NCBI GenBank assembly: GCA_043228905.1
Contig: JBHGNT010000010.1
Span: 8,060,001-8,124,000, forward strand
Length of the DNA: 64,000 nucleotides
Direction of reading: 5' to 3'
DNA from: Azolla caroliniana
Lineage: Eukaryota; Polypodiophyta
In this document: piece by piece, positions 53,401 to 64,000 of the stretch
Layout of the letters: every line of letters starts with the position of its first letter
Position numbering within the stretch: position 1 is the stretch's first letter
Position numbers and translations under genes: made by a program
The notes under the pieces: generated by a model
Databases searched by the model: none
Told to the model about the DNA's origin: nothing
Seen by the model: the letters and a program-made list of their open reading frames with translations, nothing else

Positions 53401-54568
53401 TGTATTAAAACATAGGAGTGTGGAGCTCAAAACCCACACATTGTTTTGGGTCTTGGGTATAATGTGAATTGGGAGACTATTCTCGATTTGGAGGTGGTTA
53501 ACAATGTATGGCTTTGACAACACAATACCATACCTCTATATAATGAAACATTGTAGCTACTGATGAGGACACCTCATATTGCAACATGCTAATTTGGACC
53601 ATGTATTTTAAGCGAAAACAATGTTGATTAACTATGTATTTTAGGCTGGAAAGCAGGAGATCAACTTTGGAGCTAAGAAGCACCATTATGAACACTTTGA
53701 ATATTTGGGTATGAACATGGAATTTTATTGTTTAGTTTTTTAGTGACTCGCGTTCATCTCCAAGGTTTAAATGTTTGGATGTAGGATTTATTGTTTGGGA
53801 TGTAAAATGTAGGGATTAGGATTTACATTTATAATTTGGAGTTTAGGATTTAGATGTAAATTTTGGGGTTTTGGATTTATTTACTTATAAAGTTTAGATT
53901 TGGAGGTGTGGATTTCAATGTATGTGGTTTACATGGCTTAGTCAACATGGTTTTAGCATTAGGGATTTGTATTTAGGATTTTATGTGCAAGGTTGTTAAG
54001 GTAGAACCTAGAGTACCAAAAAAAACAAAGTGGCAAGGAATTCAAGGGAACATAAGAAAAATGGCTCCAAAGAGTTTGTCCATGCATTTATGAGGTGAAG
54101 TAGATTGGCCTAAAAATAAAGTAAAGGATCCTAGCATTAAATAACGAGCATGAGAATTGACTAGTGCTATAGAGTCTTCTACCCACAAGCATTGAACCAC
54201 AACCACACTCAGCGTACAATCAATTCTTGCAAGTTCACCTTCGGAAAGCATCTTAGCAAGCTCCTATCATAGGTGGAATAAGGGAGGTATGTAGGTTTCT
54301 AGAAAAACATTAAACATCCTACAACATAATAAGTTCTTATATTTTCTATTAAGCATGGGGACGATTCTCTTTGGAGCTGATTTCTCAAAGTAATGTAGTA
54401 TGAAATTGCATGTTCATCTTTTCATTCCATGCCAATGGCAAGTACACAAATAGATTACTAGTGATTGTAATGTTATTTTTGTGTTCTAATTTTCTTGTTT
54501 GGTTTAGTTATTTAAGTTTATCTCGATTGTCCATTATGAAAGGTCTACATGTTCATGTTATGTTTATA
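53401..54568. other. AT-rich intergenic sequence
   Basis: No gene is seen. 53780-53960 has recurring TTTAGGATTTA / TTTGGATTT phrases. A small open frame at 53498-53695 (minus) has no known motif. Confidence 0.45.
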
Positions 54569-55104
54569 GGCATAGATTGACACATACATGATATTCGCGA
54601 TATTCGAGAATATGAAATGGCCTCAAGAATATTATAAAACCATTCCTTTTCAAAATAAATTTACATAATAAAAATTATTTAAATCACTAAAAAATTAATT
54701 AATTTACTAAAAAATAATTAATTCACTAATAATTAAATAATTAAGGTTTTAGCCGAAATTAGGGTTTCCGCAAAACCCTGGTCCTTGAGTTTGCAAGCCA
54801 AGAATATGACTACATCCGTCGTGTAGAGGATGCAGGTGAGAAGGGGAACTATGGTCGAAATTAGGGTTTTGACTGAATTTAGGGTTTTCGGTGGAAACCT
54901 TAATTTTCAGACCGAGAACAAGATAAAAGGGGAGGCGAGGATGCAGTGAAAAAAATTTGAATATTTTTGTTTTTTCAAAAATAAAAGAAAAAACTAATAC
55001 TTTTACAAGCATTAGTATTCGTATTCGTATGCATTTGTTTTTGTATTCGTATTCGTATGCATTTGTGGGGTCTTCCCTACGAATGCGAATATGTCAATCT
55101 ATGG
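54569..55104. mobile_element. Candidate inverted-repeat element (MITE-like)
   Basis: The ends GGCATAGATTGACACATA and TATGTCAATCTATGG are inverted copies over about 13 bases. TTATA flanks both sides (54564-54568 and 55105-55109). The inside has no transposase, contains TAATTAATT runs and repeated TTAGGGTTTT phrases, and a GTATTCGTATTCGTATGCAT repeat near 55015-55065. The short TSD could be chance. Confidence 0.45.
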
Positions 55105-56085
55105 TTATAGCCATAGAATGAACCATACGTATCATACGTGCATTCGCATTCGAGAATGATTCAATCAAACGTGTATGGTAAATCATCTCAAAGTTGGATT
55201 GGATTGACTAGGGTCTATATTATGTATTGATTCACTCTCAATCCTAATAAGTGGACTCTAATCCATTGTGAACCACCAACATAAGTATGGTTGCAATATT
55301 TGCATTGTATCACATGCATACTTTTGGGATGCAAATCAAGACATCTCTATCATCCTCACTTTAGAACTTTACAAAAAAATGAGTATGAACTATAGAGATT
55401 GAATCAAAATATGTCATTATAAATTATAATCAAACGTTCAAAAACTCATAAAACGTATAATCGAGAATATGAAGAAAACATGACATAGGCAATAGTAGCA
55501 TAACAACTTACCACTAGGGTGACCTAATTTCTAATAAGAAAGAAAGAAAGAAAGAAAGAAAGAAAAAGGAACATGACACTAACATAAAATTTTGCCATGA
55601 CATAGGTAGTAGTAGCATAACAACTTACCACTCAGGTGAGCTAATTTCTAATAACAAAGAAAGAAAGAAAAAGAAGAAAAAGGAACATGACACTAACATA
55701 AAATTTAGCCATGACACTAACAAGAGGACATGAGTAAGTTGGGAATCAAACCCAAGACACAAGTGATAGTAACACAACAACTTACCACTAAGTTGTGCTT
55801 AGTTGTAATAATAAAGAAATAAAAGAAAAAAACTATTATAACACTAATATAAAATTTTGCTATGACATGGTACTAATGAGATAGAGAGAGAGAAAGAGAT
55901 GAGAAAATTGGGAATCAAACCCAAGACATAAACAACAATAGCACGACTCCTTATCACTAGGGTGAGCTAAATTATAATGATAATAAATGAAAAAAATGAA
56001 AAAAAAAGGAGCACGTATTTTTCCCATTTCAAACGTGTTCATTTCCAAACATTGGAATGCTTGCACGAACACGAATATTACATTC
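55105..56085 (-). repeat. Cluster of SINE-like, tRNA-derived copies
   Basis: Four similar blocks (about 55490, 55610, 55730 and 55905) read, on the minus strand, as box A-like TAGCTCACCCTAGTGGTAAG followed in the better copies by box B-like TTGGGTTTGATTCCC. They are spaced by A-rich runs, including (GAAA)n at 55540-55565. The block is bounded by inverted CCATAGAATG (55111) and CATTCTATGG (56082), so it may sit in a larger TIR element. Confidence 0.55.
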
Positions 56086-57540
56086 TATGGTTGCAAGAAA
56101 AGGAGAGGACAACCATTGCTGGATAAAGGCTAGTCGTTGTCTTTCAACTCTATTGGAGTCACCCTTGAGGCCATCATATTGGCTCTTTAGAGTGGCTATA
56201 GCTTCACTCCATTGCACGCTTTGGTTGGAAAAGACCCGTCTACACCGTTGTTTCCATAGAATCCAAAGAGTTATTGGGCTGACCAAGTCCAACAACTTGA
56301 GATTTGGCACTAATAGGAGTTGAGTGGATATTGCCGATGGTGGAGAAAAAAATCTCTTGTGCTTTTATAACCAAAGTCATCCCCTATTCCTGATGCTCAT
56401 AACTGTCAATTGGGGCCTGCCATGATAGCCAACATACATTCCCCCACTTGATTGAGCCTTGCACCTGACATACATTTTAATACAATTGGACACACTATAC
56501 AATTAGGAGAGTTGAGGTTCCCACGCTGTCATGCACCAACCGATCGTGACTTATGTATTAATAGCCATTGGAAAGTGGTAATTCGCCCCGCATGTTGTTG
56601 GTTCCAGAGTTTTTGCCAAAACTTGGTGATAATTGTGTAAGGAACATTATATGTGTGCCAGATCTTTGCAGTAGCTAGCTCTCGGGCGGATTGAGCGGCT
56701 ATAATATGGAGACCCAATCTAGTTGTGAATTGAAAGAAAGGGATAGGTTTGCTTCCTTGCCCCGCATAAGGATCACACCATGTCCATTGCAAAGGGTCCC
56801 AATTGACTTTACGTAGCCATGTGTTTTCATGAGTACATATGTGCCAATCTGGTTGTACTTTGATCGGATCCGGATCTACAATCCATTTTTGCTTAATATA
56901 TGCTAGTACTCGAATTGCCTTATGTTGTGTTGATGTCTCGTTGTCCTACAATTCAAAGCCTTCAATCCTGTACGATGTGTCCCTACCTCTCGGGATCAAA
57001 GAGCCCTCCTCCTTGTAGCATATCCATTTCTCTGTTGTTGTCCTTTGATGAGCAGCTTCCCTAATCAGTAGAGCGTTAATGATTTCAGATCTCATAGCCC
57101 ATCCGCCCCTGATTCCATGGAGGATGTTGGCTTGGTCTTGTATTGGCAATGCCATAAATTGTCCCCAACATTCTATACTTTTTCCTGGACCTTCCAACAT
57201 GTATCCCCATGACATCCCTGACTTGATCCAATTAGTTGATTAGATTCATCCCTAATACATGGGTTCCATAGGATACGTTGACTAAGCTAGGCAGGTTTGG
57301 AATTGGGTTGATCGCACTTGAGTCCTCATCTAATGTCACACCACACCTTCCACATGGATGCACTAAATCTATCCTCCAGTTGGTGGGAGAAACTAGGTTT
57401 GAGATCCAACCTGGTTGGAGTCCTTGCACCACAAATTTGGCGAGTAGGGCTTTGGATTGTAACAGAGGATCAATCAGACCCAACCCTCCTCTCAACATAG
57501 GTGATGTGAGTATAGGTAACACCACCTTGGCCCCAACGGC
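56086..57540 (-). pseudogene. LINE 2 C-terminal region (zf-RVT-like)
   Basis: Pieces include GGLGLIDPLLQSKALLAKFV, MRSEIINALLIREAAHQRT, ATAKIWHTYNVPYTIITKFW / QHAGRITTFQWLL and LWILWKQRCRRVFSNQSVQW. This order (Gly-Leu module, zf-RVT, Trp-rich tail) is that of plant LINE ORF2 C-termini. Frames are broken. Confidence 0.8.
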
Positions 57541-57761
57541 ATGATCTTCCTTACTAGACCAGATGTAGTTGTGTACTAGTCATTCCTTGGTTGGAGTCCT
57601 CACACCAGAAATTTGGTGAGTAGGGCTTTTGATTGTGACAGGGGAACAATAAGACCCAATCCTCCTCTCAACTTAGGTGATGTGAGTATAGGCCACGCCA
57701 CCTTGGCCCAAGTTGTATGATCTTCCTTACCAGACCAAACGTAGTTGCGTACCAATCGCGG
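57410..57761 (-). repeat. 176-bp tandem duplication inside LINE 2
   Basis: GGTTGGAGTCC at 57413 recurs at 57589. The segments 57410-57585 and 57586-57761 align with roughly 15% differences by eye, so the duplication is old. Confidence 0.8.
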
Positions 57762-57776
57762 AATATAGTGTATACT

Positions 57777-59255
57777 TTACTTGGAGATTGTCCAACATGA
57801 TAGGTTGTACCATGTTGTTGCGAGTAATAATTGGTTTGCCACTATGATGTGCTCCGTTAGCGAGAGTTTTTTCGAACTCCAATGTATTAACTTTTGTCGA
57901 ATGGAGTAAATAACTGTTGTAATCATAGTCTCTAGGGGTATGTTGAACCCAATTTGGAAACCCAAATATTTGGTGCTCGCTCCTTGATTGATCCACTTGA
58001 AAGCGGGATCTGGGTGCCACGTAGGATGTGCTTCATGAGATAGCCATATTGCATAGGATTTGTGCCAATTGATCATGGCATTGGATCTCTTGCAAAAGAC
58101 GGCTAAACCACTTTCTAGCTTTTGTAAATTTTCCAAGCCGCCTTCCAAGTAGACCGCAGTGTCATCTGCAAATTCTATATCTAGGAGGCTTTGGTGAGAA
58201 TGTGGCACACGAAGACCACGTAGGCTTAGATGCCGCGACTTGGGAAAGCTAGAGAGTGCTTCGGCGTATAATAGAAATAAGGATGGAGCCAATGGGCAGC
58301 CCTATCGGACAGACCGTGATATTCGAAAGAAAGGGCCCCTTTCACCTGCTAGTGAAACACAACTGGTGGCGTTCCTATAAAGTCCCGCAATGCCTTTGAT
58401 CCATGACTCATGAAAGTTGAGTTTCTCCATCACACTTTCTAGAAATTTCTAGCATACCCTGTCATATGCTTTCTCAAAATCTAGGAGCACCACAACTACC
58501 CTATTGTTGGTACGCTTGGCAAGGGCTACCGCTTCCCAAAATGAGAAGAGGTCTAGGATGCTCCGATTTCTAGCAAAACCTGTCTAGGACGGATGAATGA
58601 GCTGACGGAGAAGTGGTGCTAAGCGGCGTGCCACAATTTTTGCGAGCAACTTATAGACAATATTGAGGAGAGTTATGGGCCGCCACTTACTAATGTCATT
58701 GGCACTCCCACCACTTTTAGGAATGAGATGTATCATCCCTTGTCCAAATTCCTCTGGTAATTTTCCACAGGTGACGATCTCCTCATATGCCTGGAGAAGG
58801 TCTTCTTTAATAGTGTCCCAAAGGCACGTGAAAAAGTGAGGGGTGAGGCCGTCGATTCCGGGGCAGCTATTTGCATCCAAATCAGAGAGGGCCTCCCATA
58901 TCTCGATGATTGATAGGGAACGCATGAGCCATGTATTCATTTCCGTCGTGACCTTCTCAGGTATGCTTTGGAGGATAATATCTTCTCGTATGTCTTCCCT
59001 TATGGCCTTATTATCTTCAGTAAGTAGTCGCTTAAAATAACTTGTGGCAATATTCCTCATTTCGTCTCCATCCTCCGTGGTAGTTCCATCCGCTCGGTTA
59101 AGGCTGCACATCATTGTTCTAGCGTGCCTCGATACCTTGGATCGGAAGAATTCCTTCGTGGTTCTATCCCCTACTCGAATCCATCGAGCCATGCTTCCAT
59201 GAAACTCCATGTCATAGATTGCCTTTTCTGCCATGATGAGTTCATGTTTGGCCAT
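57777..59255 (-). pseudogene. LINE 2 reverse transcriptase
   Basis: An open frame at 58584-59255 carries DANSCPGIDGLTPHFF, GQGMIHLIPKSGG and ISKWRPITLLNIVYKLLAK, the standard non-LTR RT fingers. The palm (57777-58292) has MAPSLFLLYAEAL and the active site EFADDTAVYLEG (about 58160-58180), with FADD as the usual plant L1 form. Stops near 58293, 58453 and 58580 separate the parts. Confidence 0.88.
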
Positions 59256-59798
59256 GGCAACTTGTCCCGTGATCCAACTACATGCCAGGTATCGTTGTTG
59301 GAGTCGTTGTAAGGCTATTAGTCCCCGTTTTGTCCTCTATCACTTTTCTTGAGCATCCTTACTTCTAGTCTTGACAATCTTGTGTAGTAGAGTTGAAGCT
59401 CTTGATAATTTAGCTAGAAGTTTGTCAGATGCTAATGAGGCATTGACGGGTAGTGACCATTGGTTGGCAAGTTGTTCCTTCACCTCTATAACTGTGTAGA
59501 TAGTGTGTGAGATTCGAGGCTAGAATGAACCCCACTTTTGGTGCAAGTGAAAGTGACCGATTACTAGGTAATGGTCATAGAAAATCGTGCATGTAGTTAT
59601 GCGACACCACCCTCCCTTCGCTTCTAGGGCCTCGCCTATATAAAGACAGTTGAGGCGAGATAGGGTGGGTCCACTATTTCGCCCATCTGATCGAGATAAT
59701 AAGAGAGAGTTTCTTTTTCATTGCAAGTTGTCGGAATACCATATATCTCGCAAGTTAAGGTGTACATATAACTTCTCCCATTGTGTACGTTCCCTTCC

Positions 59799-60377
59799 TT
59801 ATATGACTCTGGGGTTGTTGTTAGAGCTATCATGAATGGATTCGATCATATTAAAATCCCTTCCAATGCACCACTCCTCCGCACCCACTACTTGTTGGCG
59901 AATGCACTCCCAGAATGTTGCCCGTTCTCTGTTGCTATTTGGAGCTAAAACATTCATGAAATTCCAGCGTTGCCCTTGGATGACCAACGTGCAAAAATGT
60001 GCCCTTCCAAGTATCAATGATTCTTGGTGTATTAAACCTTGGGATAGATGTTCCTGAATCAAAGTGAAAATACCACCATGATTTCCATCCTCCCCTATTG
60101 CTCGCTCCCAAATTGTTCGCCATGATCTTGGTAAAAGATCTCCGACTTCCTTTGAAAGTGTACTATCAAGGTGGTGTTCCTACAACATGATGATGTCAAC
60201 AGCACCTCCTAATATATATTCCTCAAGATCTCTTCTTAGTTTCCATCTATTTTGCTGGTCTAGTCGACTCTTGAGCCCTTGCACATTCCATGTTACAATC
60301 TTCATACTCATGGAATGGGGTGGGAGATTGCCATTTGTGCCTAATGCTTTGCACAACATGTCATGAGTGGGGAGCAC
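59799..60377 (-). pseudogene. LINE 2 APE endonuclease
   Basis: The first piece has MKIVTWNVQGLKSRLDQQNR and GGAVDIIML. The second has LVIQGQRWNFMNVLAPN and EEWCIGRDFNMIES, where the usual GGDFN is now GRDFN. The frame is broken between them. Confidence 0.82.
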
Positions 60378-61167
60378 TCACCATTTAGACATCCAGTCAT
60401 TTCCATTTATGGAATGATGGTCCACATCCATGAGTGGAGTTTGTGGGCTATCCTGTGAGCTTCAATCGCCCCTTCATGCTTCTCATAGAAATAGAAAAAG
60501 CTTGGAGTTAGTTGGGTGTCTATGATAATCCGCTGGTGGATGTGGCAGAGATGAGGTTCCTCTTCATCCATGGTGCACCAGAATTAGGTGTTATTCCAAT
60601 GCTGCTTTAGTTCATTCATAAGGTCTTCATCTCTTATTTTTGTTATAAAGCATGCAACTTGGCTACATAGCGTATCTTTAATCTTGGATTTCGATTAGTC
60701 TTCCTGTGACAGAAGCAAGAGTGGAAAGGAGATTGAGTTCATCAGAACTCCGTTATTGGGTACCGTTGATACATGTACCCTTATTTTTTCCACTGTCTTG
60801 TGCCCTATACCTAGCCATTTCAAGGCATTTTGCGGGTGTGGTTCAAGGTCTTGGCTAGAGGAAACACACTTATTTGTGTCCAAAAGACTATGATCTGAGG
60901 CGTGACATTCAAACTTCTGCCTTGGTTAGTTGCTTCTGCATTGAGTGTCGTTCTGCTCAAGCTTCGTATTAAGGTCTTAACATGACTTATCCTTCTTCAC
61001 TTCCCTGTTTTGTAAGCTTTAACGAGAACTTTCTCTTGTGTGCTTGGTGTCACCTTAGGCCGTTCCATGGGGCTTAAGAGAGAACTAGGGGAATGCTCAT
61101 CCATGGGGGAGAGCTCTTGTAGTAGGTCAAATCGGTTGGGGCTCATAGGCGATGTAGGATTTTGTGC

Positions 61168-61708
61168 CTATGGAGTTTTCCGAAGGATATGGGTTTTTCC
61201 CACCACTCGCCATTCCATCACAGCCTTATTGGGTCGTGGTGGGGGAGGCTTCTGATGTCCTATGGTGTCCTGACCTTCCAGGGTCTCCTTTGTAGGATCT
61301 TTAATACGTCTTGAGAGGGAATTCTTTTTTAAATGACCAAGTTTTTTTGCATGCAAAACATTGCCCCAGTGCGCTAATCACTTCTATGTGTTGTTCAATC
61401 CGCATTCCGTTTTTCCCGGGAATGAGGATCTTGGGGGGAAGTTTGTTGACATCATGCACCAATAGGCGGATAGAGGGAGGGCCTAGGTGCTTCTTTAGCC
61501 TGTCTGCTAGCGTTAGTTCCTCGTCCAGCATCATACCAAGGGAGTTGCCAATAGTAGGAAGTAATATGTTGTATTCTAAGGATAATCCTGGAAACAACAT
61601 TGTTACCTTTTTCATGGAATCATCGTGTTGCGCAACCTTCTCTGGGTTAAAACCATGTGTCCATTTACGCATGAATAACCATGTGTTTCGGACCTGACAG
61701 GGAGACAT
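61168..61708 (-). pseudogene. LINE 2 ORF1 (DUF4283-like, zinc knuckle)
   Basis: The frame starting MSPCQVRNTWLFMRKW runs through MLFPGLSLEYNILLPTIGN and RLLVHDVNKLPPKI to a knuckle CFACKK. A 1-base shift there moves the continuation KKLGHLKKNS into another frame, and the last Cys of the CCHC set is Ser. The Pro-rich part (QKPPPPRPNK) follows. Confidence 0.78.
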
Positions 61709-61740
61709 TGCTATGAGGTTCGTTGCGGAATCCTTCTCCT

Positions 61741-64000
61741 ATAGAATGATTCACTTACAACTTGTTTTATTTTTCAAGTCGACACTCCTAATTTTCAACT
61801 TGTAGTCTGGCTCCGGTATGGTGGCATAATTGGAGATAATTTTAGTTTGTTTTTTGTTTTGGTGTTGACTAGGTGCCTACACATATTTTCATTTTGCATG
61901 TGATGGAAAGGTATTTGAGTGTATCTATTTATTGTGTTTGGTTTCTTTAATTAACGTTTCGAGCAACATCTATGCATATTTGGCCACAATTTGTCTATTT
62001 TCTTAACCCTTATGAAAATGCCAAAGACTACTGTATTTTTAAAATCTCTCAAAACATCGAATTTCCTACGGAAAAAAGAATATAAAAAAGAGGGAACTTG
62101 CCATGAATTGTTTTAATGTTATTTTTAACATTTTCTGGCGTGGCTTCCAATGATGTCTTTACAAATCTTTTTGTACTTATCAAAACTATGTGAAACAACC
62201 ATTTTATTGTATAGTGTAATGTTATAGTTGATAAGTTTACATACACACATATACATACTAGAGTTTTGTCAGCCTTACATAGAAATATTAAATTTTGTCA
62301 TGTCAAAGGTTTCAAATTTTTATATGCTATAGTGTGACTCCTTACAACAAGAAGCAAAGATTTTGTAGGAGAAAGAAAATGAGGACAAAATATCTACGGT
62401 GTGTGAAGCCTTTCGTTTCTCCCAAGAAGAGGCTTATGATAGTCTTATATTATAAACCAAAATAGGGAGAATAGATCAACGAAAGATCATAGATATTAAC
62501 AATACATTTATTCGGAAAGTAGAAACTTATAATACTTTTTTGGCAAGCAAAACTATGATCCATAGTAAACATGCCCTTTGGATAAGCCCGAATTTGTATT
62601 GAGATGAAAACCGATGAAGGGAATCCACAAGCGCTTTACTTTAACACTAAAGAAAAAGCATAAATTGTAGGTTTGTGGATCAAGGTTTTTATTCTACTAA
62701 GATGGTATCAATATGTTTCTAGAAATAGCATGGGTATAGATGATATATTGAAGGGATGGGTGATTTTTATATAAAGTTGAGTGCTTTTAAAATAGCCTCA
62801 CTTTTTCCGGTGTTGATAAATTATTTGTCTTGGCCTTAAAAACAAAAAAGAGATACTTTGTGGACCTTGGTATGTATAATACATGCACGCCTAACCTAGA
62901 ATAGGCCCAATATACACCTCTAGTATATGCTTATGAATCATCTCCAAATAATATTTCTCAATCCATCTAGGGTTGATCTATGGAAAACGTTGCTCACTTT
63001 TGTAATAAAATAACATGTTATTATAATTTCAATTAGCGAATCCAATAACAATATATTGTGAGCTAGTTTCAATTAGTGAATCCTAAATTGTGAGTATGCT
63101 CACAAGCTATCTCATTAGTGTTAGTTGATGATTTCCATGCATAATTCAAACTTTAGTTAGGTGCCCTAAAGACATGATGTGTTGCAAATATAGCAAGTAA
63201 ATTGCTAGCTCCCTAACTCTAGAAAAGGTATTTATAATTTATTCTCAATTACAAATTAGAAGTGTGGCATACCAAGCATAGTTTTGATACGAATGATTGT
63301 TTTTTCCCACTCCTAAGAGCATTGACATGGATGTTCTACTAAATTGAAGAAACTTTATGGTAGTTAAGGAAGAGTCTAGTACAACAATTAGTAGTAGCTG
63401 GTGGGCAACTTAAACATTTAAATACATTGGTGCAAGAGAATTACTACCTACATGAGTACAATTAAGCATAATAAAGATGTCTAAGAAAACTACAAAGTTT
63501 ATTGAATATAAAGAAAAACAAGGCACTCACGCATGATAGGATTATCATTACAATACAATAGTTTGTTGAATCTTGGGAAATCATCAATATTTTTTTGAAA
63601 AAGAGAACGATCACTTGTAATCCAAGGAACATTGAAAAATGATCATCCGTCCAAGGTCATCATACTTTTGATTCCCCTTGTTGGGTTCTCAAACAAATAT
63701 TGTGGTCATATCACCATTTTTAGGAGGGTATGTCATTGTAGGTTTTGGTTGGCATTATCCCATCTTAATTATGATGTTTTCCATTTATAAATTCCAAACT
63801 CAATAGTAGGTTTTCTCTTTAGTTCATCTTTGATATTAGATATGTTATAGATTACTTGGATGACATTTCATGATCTTTTGCTTTGTAATTGAATGTTCAT
63901 GTAACACTCCCATAAAATATCATCTTTATTGTATAGAAACACCCCTAAATCAAATATGTTAGATCTTAAAGGCTTTTTTCTTTCTCAAAAATGTATGAAG
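61741..64000. other. AT-rich intergenic sequence
   Basis: No gene, LTR or clear repeat is seen. The longest open frame (62049-62246, minus) has no recognisable motif. Confidence 0.5.

Larger units (their letters stand above)
56086..61740 (-). mobile_element. L1-type LINE copy 2
   Basis: About 5.65 kb on the minus strand, in order: ORF1 (DUF4283-like plus damaged zinc knuckle), APE endonuclease, RT, a zf-RVT-like region and the C-terminal WILWKQRCRRVF segment. It is the uninterrupted relative of LINE copy 1. The 5' end is probably truncated within ORF1, since copy 1 extends further. All frames are broken by stops and shifts. Confidence 0.88.

Overview
The window is nuclear DNA of a land plant with a large, transposon-rich genome. 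The evidence is two spliced plant genes (a membrane-anchored GH9 endoglucanase and a cytochrome b561-domain protein), a pentatricopeptide-repeat (PPR) relic, Ty1/copia elements primed by initiator-Met tRNA, plant L1-type LINEs and tRNA-derived SINE-like copies. The host sequence is AT-rich, while the main copia families are visibly GC-richer. The species cannot be fixed from sequence alone; the transposon load and the PPR style would suit a seed-free vascular plant or gymnosperm, but that is only an impression.

Layout. 1-4712: reverse-strand copia element A, cut by the window edge, with its 5' LTR at 4286-4712. 5416-11100: an older, 5'-truncated Tork/Tnt1-like copia (E) with internal tandem duplications of its zinc-knuckle/integrase block and of its reverse transcriptase (RT). 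11160-11960: PPR pseudogene (minus). 12861-13140: simple repeat. 13289-13438: a duplicated 53-bp motif upstream of the GH9 gene. 13714-19083: six-exon GH9 gene (537 aa) with a 755-bp hAT-type non-autonomous element in intron 4. 21932-31850: four-exon cytochrome b561-domain gene (303 aa), whose third intron is about 8.4 kb and holds an antisense LINE, itself interrupted by a copia fragment, an unidentified 1.3-kb segment and a solo LTR. 32740-38522: complete but decayed copia D with target-site duplication (TSD) GATCC. 40461-52019: a three-level nest, solo LTR (TSD CAAAA) containing copia C (TSD GTGGG) containing copia B (TSD GTTCC). 52841-56085: AT-rich minisatellite, an inverted-repeat element and SINE-like copies. 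56086-61740: a second, longer copy of the same LINE. 61741-64000: AT-rich sequence in which no gene is seen.

The two host genes are independent. One product is a type II membrane endo-beta-1,4-glucanase for cell-wall remodelling; the other is a predicted two-haem transmembrane electron carrier. Everything else is mobile or repeated DNA, and every retroelement reading frame seen is broken.

The most interesting material is in the A-D copia group. First, an in-frame C-terminal pol extension, acidic then arginine-rich, lies between RNase H and the 3' LTR in all three copies where that region is visible. Second, a set of short hairpins sits just upstream of the LTR TATA box, with compensatory base changes between families.
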